In this document: in pieces, positions 8,325 through 17,196 of the stretch | How the letters are laid out: each line of letters begins with the position of its first letter | Numbering within the stretch: the first letter of the stretch is position 1 | Assembly (NCBI RefSeq): GCF_016765635.1 | Contig: NZ_JAESVD010000014.1 | Coordinates: 1-64,000, forward strand | DNA length: 64,000 nucleotides | Source of the DNA: Shewanella schlegeliana | GTDB lineage: Bacteria; Pseudomonadota; Gammaproteobacteria; Enterobacterales; Shewanellaceae | Reading direction: 5' to 3' | Position numbers and translations under genes: made by a program | Notes under the pieces: generated by a model | Told to the model about the DNA's origin: nothing | Database searches by the model: none | Seen by the model: the letters and a program-made list of their open reading frames with translations, nothing else

Positions 8325-9134
8325 TTAACCCAATAGACCCATAACCAAACCAGTGTTTTGGTTTGAAGAAGACAGGATGTTAGTACCTGCTTGAACTAGT
8401 AGCTGGTTCTTAGTCATCGCAGCTGTTTCTACTGCGAAATCTGTATCCATGATGCGGCCAGCAGCGGCTTTAGTATTTTCGGTAACGTTAGTTAGGTTAG
8501 ACGCTGTGTGGCCTAAGCGGTTGATACTCGCACCTAGGTTAGAACGCTCTGCACCAACGGTATCAATAATCTTATCAACGTTGTCGATTTCAGCTACAGC
8601 AGCTGCTTGGTCTGCTAGACCACCGACGAATAGCGCTTTAACATCAGCAACTTTTGTCGTTACGGTTAGTTTTTCAGCTGAAGATGCGCCGATCTGGAAG
8701 TCTACCGCACCATCTAATTCAGTAAATAGCTTGTTACCACTGTATTCTGTGCTATCGATGATACGGATCGCTTCTTTGTTAAGCTCTTTATATTCAGCAT
8801 CTAGCGCTTTCATGTCTTCTGCCGAGTTCACGCCGTTAGCTGCTTGTGTCGCTAATTCTTTTTGACGAGTTGCGATGTTGTTTAGTTCATCTAATGCGCC
8901 ATCGGCAGTTTGTAGCATAGAAGTCGCGTCAGATACGTTACGGCCAGCTGTTTCCATACCAGTTACGTTAGCGTTTAGGCGAGTCGCAATCTGTAGACCT
9001 GCAGCATCGTCAGATGCACTGTTGATACGAAGACCTGTAGATAGACGCTCCATAGCGTTGCTAAGTAGGTCATTATTTTTAGTGACAGCATTTTGAGCGA
9101 TGTTAGACGCGTTGTTAGTCATTACAGATAACAT
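8325..9134 (-). CDS. lafA: Lateral flagellin LafA
   Basis: A 269-residue flagellin that polymerises into the lateral filament. The N-terminal D0/D1 domain carries RLSTGLRINSASDDAAGLQI. The C-terminal domain ends AGTNILSSSNQNTGLVMGLLG, and only a short variable middle lies between, typical of small lateral flagellins. AAGGA precedes the first ATG at good spacing. The gene is monocistronic: a sigma-28-like promoter lies upstream and a terminator immediately downstream. The divergent neighbour fliB encodes a methylase expected to modify its surface lysines. Confidence 0.96.
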   Translation of the reverse strand: MLSVMTNNASNIAQNAVTKNNDLLSNAMERLSTGLRINSASDDAAGLQIATRLNANVTGMETAGRNVSDATSMLQTADGALDELNNIATRQKELATQAANGVNSAEDMKALDAEYKELNKEAIRIIDSTEYSGNKLFTELDGAVDFQIGASSAEKLTVTTKVADVKALFVGGLADQAAAVAEIDNVDKIIDTVGAERSNLGASINRLGHTASNLTNVTENTKAAAGRIMDTDFAVETAAMTKNQLLVQAGTNILSSSNQNTGLVMGLLG

Positions 9135-9277
9135 AGGATATTCCTTTAGGTTTTACTGATTGTTTGGTTTCTATAATCTTAAAACGACACGCGAATTGAA
9201 AACTGAAAACAATGGATGAATTAATTTATTGCGCCAGCCTTAAAGTATTGATTTTAATGTGTTAAATATTTTATTTT

Positions 9278-9305
9278 TTATTGTCGAATTACAAAAAAAG
9301 CTTTA
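9278..9305 (-). promoter_or_regulatory. Candidate sigma-28 promoter for lafA
   Basis: On the minus strand TAAAGCTT, 12 bases, then GACAATAA. These match the sigma-28 elements TAAAGTTT and GCCGATAA at 7 of 8 and 6 of 8 positions, with one base more than the usual 11-base spacer. It would give a leader of about 135 nt. The call is a pattern match, not experimental. Confidence 0.55.
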
Positions 9306-9378
9306 GTTAATAGGTGATGGGGTCGCTTTAATAGCTATATCTAGGCTTAACCAAAACTTGATTACAAAGAGAGCGAGA

Positions 9379-10554
9379 ATGAAGTATTCACTCATTAGAC
9401 CCAGTTTCGTCACCAACTTCAGCTGCATTGGCGGGGAGTGTGAAGATAGTTGCTGTTACGGTTGGAATATCCATATTGATAAGCAAAGCTATAAAAAAAC
9501 CTTGGCACATAGCGAGCTTAAGGTCTTGGCTAAAACGGCATTGAAGAAGGTCAAAAAGAGTGAGCAGGTTTGGGCTCAAGCGGTTTTGAATGAAGAGGGG
9601 GCTTGTGGCTTTTTAGATGAGAATAAACTTTGTCAAATTCATGCCAAGGCTGGGGAAGCGTTACTGAGTAATACTTGCAAGACATATCCCAGAATGGCGC
9701 ATATGAGAGGAGGGGATCGTTATGACAGTTTGTCGCTATCTTGCCCTGAAGCGGCGAGAAATATTCTGCTTAGGCCCGATGCATTTCGTGTTGAACGCAC
9801 GACACTCACCCACCATCGCACCTTTAAGGCAACACCAGTTTGGGCACAGAAGGCATATGACTACTCTATTCAGCTACTCCTAAAGCCAGAGCAACCTTTG
9901 GAGCATGGTCTTACCGCAATTGGTATTTTGATGAAAACAACCGAGCGTGTTGCTAATGGTGAACTTGAAAGTAGTGCCATCGACAATATGTTTCAGCAGC
10001 TGATTATTTTAAGTGATAACGGCCAGCTCAAGCAGCATTTTGAGGGCTTTAATCAAGATACAGATGCACACCAAATGCATGCGTTTACCTCAATTCAATT
10101 ATGGCTAAATACCAATAAAGTAAGACGAGGGCGGAGTCGGTTTGAACTAATCAATCAAGCTATCTGTGCCATGGCTGATGAAGAGAAAAGCATTAGTATG
10201 AGCAAGATTAATCGGGCTTGGAAAGAGGTGGCAGTGCCAGCACTGCAGGACCAGCAAGAGTTATTTAGCCGTTATTTGCTTTATTACTTTTACCAGATGA
10301 ACTTCCCTCTAGTCGATAAACTCACTCCATCGCAGGCCTTTAGAGTGATGCTGTTGGATTTCTTTATGCTACGTTGCTATTTAGCCGTGATAGCCGCTAA
10401 AAATGAGGGTTTATCTGAGCATGACATCATCATGTGTTTTCAGGTGTATCACACCAATCGGCAGCATAAGGCAAACTATAGCCAGTATGCTATCAACCTT
10501 TTGGATGAAGCTAAATTTGATGACTTAGCCTCAATACTCACCCTGCTGTCGTAA
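9379..10554 (+). CDS. fliB: Flagellin lysine N-methylase FliB
   Basis: A 391-residue protein with the FliB signature: a cysteine cluster C16, C21, C25, C26 in FSCIGGECEDSCCYGW, then further conserved cysteines in GACGFLDENKLCQIH and LLSNTCKTYPR. FliB methylates epsilon-amino groups of flagellin lysines. The cysteines suggest an iron-sulfur cluster. The ATG at 9379 is preferred because GAGAGCGAGA lies directly upstream. Transcribed divergently from lafA, its probable substrate gene, with a 244-bp shared control region. Confidence 0.9.
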   Translation: MKYSLIRPSFVTNFSCIGGECEDSCCYGWNIHIDKQSYKKTLAHSELKVLAKTALKKVKKSEQVWAQAVLNEEGACGFLDENKLCQIHAKAGEALLSNTCKTYPRMAHMRGGDRYDSLSLSCPEAARNILLRPDAFRVERTTLTHHRTFKATPVWAQKAYDYSIQLLLKPEQPLEHGLTAIGILMKTTERVANGELESSAIDNMFQQLIILSDNGQLKQHFEGFNQDTDAHQMHAFTSIQLWLNTNKVRRGRSRFELINQAICAMADEEKSISMSKINRAWKEVAVPALQDQQELFSRYLLYYFYQMNFPLVDKLTPSQAFRVMLLDFFMLRCYLAVIAAKNEGLSEHDIIMCFQVYHTNRQHKANYSQYAINLLDEAKFDDLASILTLLS

Positions 10555-10573
10555 CGGTATAGATGTCACTATT

Positions 10574-10609
10574 GGGTTTGTGGGGCCATATATTTCTAGC
10601 CCCCAAACC
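10574..10609. terminator. Hairpin between convergent fliB and flagellin-like gene
   Basis: Long stem GGGTTTGTGGGGC / GCCCCCAAACC with one unpaired base and a 12-base loop sits between two convergent stops. It lacks a clear T-run on either side, so termination efficiency is uncertain. Confidence 0.5.
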
Positions 10610-10618
10610 ACTCAATTC

Positions 10619-11653
10619 TTAAGAGAGTAGGGCCGATACTTGTGGACGGCTCAGATTTGCCTGCGCCATTAGCGAGGTCACTTGCAGACTAAAAGGTGAG
10701 GACTGCATTAAGCTGGCCACTTGAGTCAAAGTCGACTCCAACTCTAATGTTGTGTCTTTGCGCTGGTTTACTCTGTGTAATTGCTGTTGAAGCTGCTGCT
10801 TGCTGTTACTTAACTCTTGTAACTGCGACTCGACCTTGTGACGTGTCTTGGCTATTTTAGCCATAGTCTGTTTGAGATCCGCAGGACTATTGAAGCGCCA
10901 TTCTCTGGGATCTTGCCAGTTGAGCTCTTCGCTGACCTTGATGGTTCTGACATCCCCCGCAGGCAATCTTTGACCTTGTCCGATCATCAATAGCCCTGCT
11001 TGCACTTGCTGCCATTGCTGTTTACTGCTCTTGAAGATGACTCGGCCTTCATTGCTGCGAAGTACCTGCATATCCAGCGGCTTAAGCGCACTGTTGAGTC
11101 TACTTACTAGCTCTGCAGGTTGTGCATTTGCGGGTAATAATACTCTTACTGACTCACTGCCTAGCTGCATATTGATCAGTTCATCGCGTGGTTTTGCTGC
11201 GGCTAAATCTACAGATTTCAAGCTGAAACTGTACTTGGCTGCGGGTCTTTGGCTAGATATTAGGTTGAGCTGATGATCGATCAGAGGCTTACCATGATAG
11301 CTGACCTCCAGTTGCGCCAGTTTTTGCTGGATCTGCAGACTGCGATTCATCTGCTCACTATCGAGGCTAGAAGAGTCTAGCTTAGATGAAAGTGATTGTT
11401 GGCTTTGGCCTTGCAACTGCTTAAGCAGGTTCTGTACTTGCTGCAGACCTTGCTCTGCCACTTGAGACGCACTGATCTTGTGCTGTCCCTGTGTGACCTT
11501 AGCCCAGCGGTTATAGCTCTCTAATCTATGGCTTGGAATGCTAGCAACATTGGCCTTAGTTTGTTCTCTTAGCGGTTGTTTTATGCCAATGCTCGGCGCA
11601 ACCGTCTGGCTGCGCTGTTGAACATTGAGTGAGTCTGAAATCCCGTTGAGCAT
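10619..11653 (-). CDS. Flagellin-like / hook-associated-like protein of unknown role
   Basis: A 344-residue protein that I cannot match to a named flagellar component. The C-terminus resembles a flagellin D0 helix (SLMAQANLSRPQVSALLS). The region around residues 165-235 resembles the flagellin/FliD hook-IN type beta module (ELVSRLNSALKPLDMQVL). Long Gln-rich predicted coiled coils lie at about residues 60-115 and 270-320. It follows flgL by 35 bp as the last gene of the flgB-L transcript, so it is probably exported with the hook-filament junction proteins. It could be an accessory junction protein, a minor filament subunit or a divergent cap. Confidence 0.7.
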   Translation of the reverse strand: MLNGISDSLNVQQRSQTVAPSIGIKQPLREQTKANVASIPSHRLESYNRWAKVTQGQHKISASQVAEQGLQQVQNLLKQLQGQSQQSLSSKLDSSSLDSEQMNRSLQIQQKLAQLEVSYHGKPLIDHQLNLISSQRPAAKYSFSLKSVDLAAAKPRDELINMQLGSESVRVLLPANAQPAELVSRLNSALKPLDMQVLRSNEGRVIFKSSKQQWQQVQAGLLMIGQGQRLPAGDVRTIKVSEELNWQDPREWRFNSPADLKQTMAKIAKTRHKVESQLQELSNSKQQLQQQLHRVNQRKDTTLELESTLTQVASLMQSSPFSLQVTSLMAQANLSRPQVSALLS

Positions 11654-11688
11654 TAACTTCTCTTAAGCTGATTAGATCAAGGTTGAAC

Positions 11689-12606
11689 TTATATGTGGTT
11701 GAACAGGGATAGTTGTGACACCTGCACAAATGTCTGTTGAGTCACTTTAAGCGTGGTTAGCTTTAAGTTGTACTCTGCAGTGGCCTGAGCATAGTCTAAA
11801 CCCTCAGTTTCACCTATCACTTCTTTATTAAAAAGAACGCGTTCTTCATGGGAAGCCTGCACCAAGCTTAAGGTGTTTTGCTTGCCACCTATATCGGTGA
11901 TCGCCGAGCTAATACTGGTAAGGGTGTCATCTAAACTGGTTTGCATCTCTTCGGCGGCTTGGCTAAATGCAGGATCGCCTGGAGCCAGTGTTGGGTCTTC
12001 GAGCGTTGCAATAAAGTCTTTAGTTTGATTGAGGATATCAGCACTGCCGTTAGAGAAAATAAAGTCTGCTGCGGTACTGTTAGCCGTCATCCAAGATGAG
12101 CCGGAGGTTTGCACTTCACGAGTGTTAGTATCGCCTTGGTAGACATAGTTACCATCGGCATCTTTTCCGATAGGAGCAGTATCGGTTTTGTTACCAGAGA
12201 AAAGGTAGTTACCGGATTCATCTTTAGCGTTGAGGGTATCTGCAAACGCCTCTAATAGCTCATTCATCTCGGCAGCATAAGCCGCTCTGTCTTCAGGTGA
12301 TAAGCTGCCATTATTGGCCGATACGGTAATTTCACGCATACGACCTTGCAGCTCGACCATGCTCGACATATAGGTTTCTGAGCGGCTAAAGCTAGTGCTT
12401 AACGATTCGGTATTTTTTATATACTGGTTGGTAGCGGCCATGTCCCGCTCATTGCCAATGACCCTTACCGAGCCGATAGGATCGTCAGATGGGCGCAGTA
12501 TTGATGTGCCTGTAGACATCATCTCATTGAGCCTGGCTATATCGGCAGTGGAGTTCTGCAGACTCTGTAAATTATTGCTGTAGAGATTAAGCATACTTAC
12601 ACGCAT
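11689..12606 (-). CDS. flgL: Hook-filament junction protein FlgL (lateral)
   Basis: A 305-residue HAP3 protein joining hook to filament. The flagellin-like N-terminus contains the FlgL pattern ILRPSDDPIGSVRVIGNERD, and the C-terminus ends with the coiled helix LKVTQQTFVQVSQLSLFNHI. It is shorter than enteric FlgL only slightly. It lies 10 bp after flgK. Confidence 0.94.
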   Translation of the reverse strand: MRVSMLNLYSNNLQSLQNSTADIARLNEMMSTGTSILRPSDDPIGSVRVIGNERDMAATNQYIKNTESLSTSFSRSETYMSSMVELQGRMREITVSANNGSLSPEDRAAYAAEMNELLEAFADTLNAKDESGNYLFSGNKTDTAPIGKDADGNYVYQGDTNTREVQTSGSSWMTANSTAADFIFSNGSADILNQTKDFIATLEDPTLAPGDPAFSQAAEEMQTSLDDTLTSISSAITDIGGKQNTLSLVQASHEERVLFNKEVIGETEGLDYAQATAEYNLKLTTLKVTQQTFVQVSQLSLFNHI

Positions 12607-12616
12607 GAAGAGCTCC

Positions 12617-13990
12617 TTAAATCGTGTTTAAAATAGTTTGAAATAGCTGATCTGCAGTTGAGATAACCTTGGCATTTGCCTGATAAGACTGCTGGTAGAT
12701 GATGAGGTTAACCCCCTCTTCATCCATGTTGACGCCACTGGTGCTTGCCCACTGTTTTTGGGCCTCCAGTTGTAGGTTTTCAGCTGTATCTTTAGTCATC
12801 TGTGCTTGGCGAGAGGCCGAGCCGAGTTCACCAATCTTACTGGCGAATGCATCACCCATGGTGGCATCGACTCCCATAGAGCTAAAGGTGAAGCTCTTGT
12901 TGGCGATATCCACGAGTTCTACCAAGTTACTGTTATCACCTGGGGTACCATCCTTACCAAACGCGAGCATGTCAGCGTTAAATCCTGAGGTCAGTTTTAG
13001 GCTGCCTGCTGGGTTAGTTGGGTCATAGGTAAACAGATCTTGTGTTGGCGTATTGCCATTTAAGTCGGTGCCGCCAGCTAGCACAGCATTGAACTCATCG
13101 GCCATGGTCATGGCGAGTTCGTCGATAAACGCCATTGAGTCGACTAAGCTGTTGTCGCGATAGTCGATCAGCGCACCTAAACTGCCGCCAGCACTTTCAT
13201 CTAGCGGAAAGCTCGATTGACCAAACTGAATGCTGGTCTGGCTAAACTTAGGGTTGGCTGGATCTGGTGTCACTTGAATCTTAGATGCAATAGTGCCCGA
13301 CAGCAGGGGTTGCCCTTGAGCTAAAGAGATGTTGATCATCCCCGTCGAGTCTTCAACGACATTGACGTCGACAATTTGTGACAAGTCATCGATCGCGGCG
13401 TCTCGTGCATCGAGTAGCGCTAAAGGTACGTTACCATTGGCGTTAGCTTTTTGAATATCGGCATTAAAGCTGGCGATAGTTTCTAATTGGCTGTTGATCT
13501 CTTTAGCCGAGGCATTGATTTGGCCTTCGACTTGAGTCACCTGAGAGTTTAAGCCTTCGCTGATTGAGTTAAAGCGTTGGGTTAAGGCCTTAGCTTCGTT
13601 GAGCACTCCTTGGCGATGGGCAATCTCGTTAGGTTGCTCCATGGCCGAGTTCAGTGACGCAAACAGGAGATCGAGTCCAGCCGAGATGCTGTTACCTTCA
13701 GAGCCAAAAATCTGCTCCACTTGGCCAAAATAGCTAGATTGAGTCTTAGCAAACCCTAGATTGCTGGTGGTATTCCATAGCTGAGCAACTTCGTATTGAT
13801 CCGATATACGGCGTACGCCGTCGACCATCACGCCAGAGCCACTGCCGTAGATACCATTACCCACAGAGCTAAGCATCACTTGTTGACGAGAATATCCCGG
13901 CACCATGGCGTTGGTGACGTTATTGGAAGTGGCGGTCAGGGCTGCCATGCTGGCGTTAAGCCCGGACATACCTATGTTGAGCATGCTCAT
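12617..13990 (-). CDS. flgK: Hook-associated protein FlgK (lateral)
   Basis: A 457-residue HAP1. It begins with the rod/hook-family N-terminus (LNIGMSGLNASMAAL, then TNAMVPGYSRQ) and ends with the C-terminal helix containing EGVNLIIYQQSYQANAKVIS. It connects FlgE hook subunits to FlgL. At 457 residues it is shorter than the ~550 of enteric FlgK, consistent with a reduced central domain in lateral systems. Confidence 0.95.
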   Translation of the reverse strand: MSMLNIGMSGLNASMAALTATSNNVTNAMVPGYSRQQVMLSSVGNGIYGSGSGVMVDGVRRISDQYEVAQLWNTTSNLGFAKTQSSYFGQVEQIFGSEGNSISAGLDLLFASLNSAMEQPNEIAHRQGVLNEAKALTQRFNSISEGLNSQVTQVEGQINASAKEINSQLETIASFNADIQKANANGNVPLALLDARDAAIDDLSQIVDVNVVEDSTGMINISLAQGQPLLSGTIASKIQVTPDPANPKFSQTSIQFGQSSFPLDESAGGSLGALIDYRDNSLVDSMAFIDELAMTMADEFNAVLAGGTDLNGNTPTQDLFTYDPTNPAGSLKLTSGFNADMLAFGKDGTPGDNSNLVELVDIANKSFTFSSMGVDATMGDAFASKIGELGSASRQAQMTKDTAENLQLEAQKQWASTSGVNMDEEGVNLIIYQQSYQANAKVISTADQLFQTILNTI

Positions 13991-14051
13991 CTTGAATCCT
14001 TATCTCTAGCGTTTTAAATGACGGCGAAGATTAATCAGCACCGCAGCCTAT

Positions 14052-14465
14052 TTAGGTTTGCGGCTTGGTAATAAAGGGCAATATCAAGGCAGGTTGCATC
14101 GCAACGGTATTGGCATTGCCATTAGTTTGATTATTAGAGGCGACCGTCTCCGGCTCAGACTTAAGTCCTGCCGATAATTGTTTGGTCATCACCTCGGCAA
14201 GCCCGGTGCTCTGCATCTGGCTTAGACGCCCCGCAAGTTCAGCATCGTGCCAGTCACGGTACATGCCATCGTTTTGCGATGACAGCGGGCTGTCTTTATC
14301 TGCCATCACATCAGAGGCGCTACGCATCTGCTTTAAAACGGTTTGCAGAAACTGAGCTTCAAACTGTTGGCTAACAAGTTTCAGTGCGCCTTGCTCGCCG
14401 TTAGATTTAATCAGCTCTCCTGCATCGAGTTGGTTGAGATAACTGTGGTTATTGTCGAGTTTCAT
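14052..14465 (-). CDS. flgJ: Rod-binding protein FlgJ, short form without muramidase domain
   Basis: A 137-residue protein containing only the N-terminal rod-cap domain of FlgJ (FEAQFLQTVLKQMRSAS, then SGMYRDWHDAELA-type helix). The C-terminal glucosaminidase domain found in polar/enteric FlgJ is absent. Lateral flagellar systems commonly have this short form, so peptidoglycan opening must be done by another enzyme. The start overlaps the flgI stop by one base. Confidence 0.92.
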   Translation of the reverse strand: MKLDNNHSYLNQLDAGELIKSNGEQGALKLVSQQFEAQFLQTVLKQMRSASDVMADKDSPLSSQNDGMYRDWHDAELAGRLSQMQSTGLAEVMTKQLSAGLKSEPETVASNNQTNGNANTVAMQPALILPFITKPQT

Positions 14466-15595
14466 TAGATCACCACCAATTCAGCTTCAAGGGCACCGGC
14501 TTCATTTAGTGCTTGTAAAATCGCCATCAGATCCATCGGCGATGCGCCTAGGCTATTAACTGCACGGACGATGTCATTAAGGGCGATACCTTCGGGCCAG
14601 ACAAACATATGACCGTTGCCTTCATCGATATTGACTTGACTGTCGGTGGTGACAACCGTTTCGCCCTGCGCTTGGCCCAAGTAAGCCCCATTAGGTTGGC
14701 TAACAAACTCCTGCTCTACGATAGTCACCGTGAGGTTGCCATGGCTGACAGCTGCCTTACGGACCACGACATCGCCGCCCATCACTACGGTACCGGTGCG
14801 ACTGTTAAACACCACTCGTGGGGATTTGCGCCCTTGTTCAATTTGCAGCTCTTCGAGCATAGACATGAAGGTCACGCGTTCGCGATTAGAGCTTGGCGCA
14901 CGAACGATGACTTTAGCGCTGCTGTCCGCTTGTGCGACATCTGGGCCGAATAGTTCATTGACCGCGCGTTCGATATTGCGAGCCGTCTTAAAGCTCGGGT
15001 CGATAAGGTTCAGTACGATATTTTTATTTTCATTAAAGTTACTGTGCATCTGCGCTTCTAACAGCGCACCATTAGGAATATTACCCACGGTCGGCACGTT
15101 AATGGTGACCGAAGTGCCGTTACGACCTTGAGCCGACACTCCACCAACCACCAAATTACCTTGGGCAACGGCATAGATCTCACCATCGACGGCACGCATT
15201 GGGGTCATTAAAAGGGTACCGCCACGTAGGCTCTTAGCATCACCGAGTGATGACACGGTAATATCCAAGGTTTGTCCTGGGCTAGCCAGAGGTGGCACGG
15301 TAGCGTGGACCGCAACCGCGGCGACGTTCTTCAGTTTCGGATCTGTCTTGTCATCAATCTGCACGCCAAACTGTTTTAGCATGTTGACGATAGACTGGCT
15401 GGTAAAGCGCACCTGAGTACGGTCACCCGTGCCATCTAGGCCGACAACTAAGCCGTAACCCACCAGTTGGTTATCACGGATCCCTTGTACATCGACAATA
15501 TCCATCAGATAGCGATGCTGAGGCTGCGCCTGAACGGGAAGTAGAGGCGATAGGCCTAGCAACATACTGACCATAAAGATGGCTATTTTTTTCAT
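14465..15595 (-). CDS. flgI: P-ring protein FlgI (lateral)
   Basis: A 376-residue periplasmic protein with a cleavable signal peptide (cut expected after VQAQ near residue 24). It carries the family pattern DIVDVQGIRDNQLVGYGLVV followed by GLDGTGD. It forms the peptidoglycan-embedded bushing around the rod and depends on the FlgA chaperone. Length is typical of the family. It lies 37 bp after flgH. Confidence 0.96.
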   Translation of the reverse strand: MKKIAIFMVSMLLGLSPLLPVQAQPQHRYLMDIVDVQGIRDNQLVGYGLVVGLDGTGDRTQVRFTSQSIVNMLKQFGVQIDDKTDPKLKNVAAVAVHATVPPLASPGQTLDITVSSLGDAKSLRGGTLLMTPMRAVDGEIYAVAQGNLVVGGVSAQGRNGTSVTINVPTVGNIPNGALLEAQMHSNFNENKNIVLNLIDPSFKTARNIERAVNELFGPDVAQADSSAKVIVRAPSSNRERVTFMSMLEELQIEQGRKSPRVVFNSRTGTVVMGGDVVVRKAAVSHGNLTVTIVEQEFVSQPNGAYLGQAQGETVVTTDSQVNIDEGNGHMFVWPEGIALNDIVRAVNSLGASPMDLMAILQALNEAGALEAELVVI

Positions 15596-15632
15596 TCACA
15601 CAATCCTGACTTTTGAATACTCAAATTGATGA

Positions 15633-16307
15633 TCACAACGGGAACCAAGGGCTATTGAAGTAGCGAGCGGCCCAGCCCATACGGTTACTATCAGAGATGG
15701 CTCCTTGGCCTCCATAGATTATTCGTGCATCGGCGATACGCTGTGACGAGATGGTGTTGTCATTACCAATATCGTCGGCACGGATAAGACCTAGTAGGCG
15801 AAGGTACTCATCACCTTGGTTTAGGCGTAACCATTTTTCACCGCGGATCAGCAGGGCGCCATTTGGCAAAACCTTAGCCACAGTTACAGTGATAGACCCC
15901 GATAGTTGGTTCTGTTGGGTACTTGAACCTGTGCCGTTAAAGGAGCGTCCCATATTTGCTTCGCCGCTGCCGCTGATACTGCTAGAACCGTTGGTACCTT
16001 GGCCATCAATCGACATGCCGCTGACCTTGTTGGTCTTAGTATCGGCACGTTTACTCGAATAGGTTTTTTCGTCTAGCGCTACCGTGAGAATGTCGCCTTC
16101 GCGAAATGCGCGCTTATCCTTAAACAGGGTGAGCATAAAGCCTGGACGATAGACACTGCCGTTCTCGGCCGTCGGTAGGCTGTAGTCAATTTCTGGTGGC
16201 GCCCACTCAGGCTTACCTGGTGCAGTGTCTGGTTCAGGTATATGTGCGACACAGCCAGACAGTAGTAAGGTTAAACCTATGCCAAAGCCAATCCATAGTG
16301 ATTGCAT
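15633..16307 (-). CDS. flgH: L-ring lipoprotein FlgH (lateral)
   Basis: A 224-residue outer-membrane lipoprotein with lipobox LLSGC near residue 19 and FlgH motifs around FREGDILTVALDEKTYSSK and RIIYGGQGAISDSNRMGW. It forms the outer-membrane bushing of the basal body. The ATG at 16307 is chosen because AAAAGGG lies 8 bases upstream; the longer in-frame start would place a charged stretch before the signal peptide. Confidence 0.95.
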   Translation of the reverse strand: MQSLWIGFGIGLTLLLSGCVAHIPEPDTAPGKPEWAPPEIDYSLPTAENGSVYRPGFMLTLFKDKRAFREGDILTVALDEKTYSSKRADTKTNKVSGMSIDGQGTNGSSSISGSGEANMGRSFNGTGSSTQQNQLSGSITVTVAKVLPNGALLIRGEKWLRLNQGDEYLRLLGLIRADDIGNDNTISSQRIADARIIYGGQGAISDSNRMGWAARYFNSPWFPL

Positions 16308-16372
16308 GTCGGAGCCCTTTTCGCGTTTTGTTGGTTGATAAGCCATGGTGGAGCCAGTCGATAAAGCGCTGC

Positions 16373-17158
16373 TTACAGCGCTTGGTTTAGGAACTTAAGC
16401 ATGTCGTCAGAAGCCGATACGACCTTGGCGTTCATCTCGTAAGCGCGCTGAGTCGAGATCATCTCGACCATCTCCTCAACCACGTTGACGTTGGCACCTT
16501 CAAGCGCGCCTTGACGAATTTGCCCCAGCGCTTGATCGCCTGCGATACCTTCTACTGCTGCGCCCGATGCGCCCGTTTCACGATAGAGGTTGTTACCGCG
16601 CGCCTCGAGTCCGGCTGGATTGGTAAAGTTAACTAGGGTGATCTGTCCTAGCTCTTGAGCATCTGCCTGGCCAGCCATCTGCGCCGATACGATACCGTCG
16701 GTAGCGATGGTGACATTGAGCGCCTCTTCAGGGATCTCTATGTTTGGCACCAACGGTAAGCCTTGAGAGGTCACCATTAGGCCCTCACTATTGCGATAGA
16801 ACTGTCCATCACGGGAGTAGCTTAACTCGCCGTTGGCTTCTTCAATTTGGAAAAACCCCTGTCCTTCGATAGCCATGTCCAACTGTTGGTTGGTGGTGAG
16901 CATATCGCCAGGGGTGAATACCTTTTGTGTACCGACAACACGGGTACCCGTACCGAGTTGCAGGCCTGATGGTAGCTCATTTTGTTCGTCGACTTGACCG
17001 CCAGGTTGGCGCTGTACTTGATAGAACAGGTCGTTAAAGGCGACACGGTCGCGCTTAAAGCCCGTGGTGTTAACGTTTGCCAAGTTGTTGGCAATGGTGG
17101 TCATCTTAGTATCTTGGGCGGTTAAGCCGGTCTTACTGACCCATAAAGCTGATTGCAT
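16373..17158 (-). CDS. flgG: Distal rod protein FlgG (lateral)
   Basis: A 261-residue distal rod protein. It starts with QSALWVSKTGLTAQD, carries the family signature NLANVNTTGFKRDR near residue 27, and ends in the conserved C-terminal helix EEMVEMISTQRAYEMNAKVV. Length equals the usual FlgG. It precedes flgH by 65 bp in the flgB-L transcript. Confidence 0.97.
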   Translation of the reverse strand: MQSALWVSKTGLTAQDTKMTTIANNLANVNTTGFKRDRVAFNDLFYQVQRQPGGQVDEQNELPSGLQLGTGTRVVGTQKVFTPGDMLTTNQQLDMAIEGQGFFQIEEANGELSYSRDGQFYRNSEGLMVTSQGLPLVPNIEIPEEALNVTIATDGIVSAQMAGQADAQELGQITLVNFTNPAGLEARGNNLYRETGASGAAVEGIAGDQALGQIRQGALEGANVNVVEEMVEMISTQRAYEMNAKVVSASDDMLKFLNQAL

Positions 17159-17196
17159 CTGTGTTTCCTTTAAAGTCTAGGCTTTAAAAAATTAGT

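Noticed and set aside
9180..9260. Alternative sigma-28 site close to the lafA start
   Set aside because: CTTTAAGG...GCGCAATAA has wrong spacing; the site at 9278-9305 matches better.
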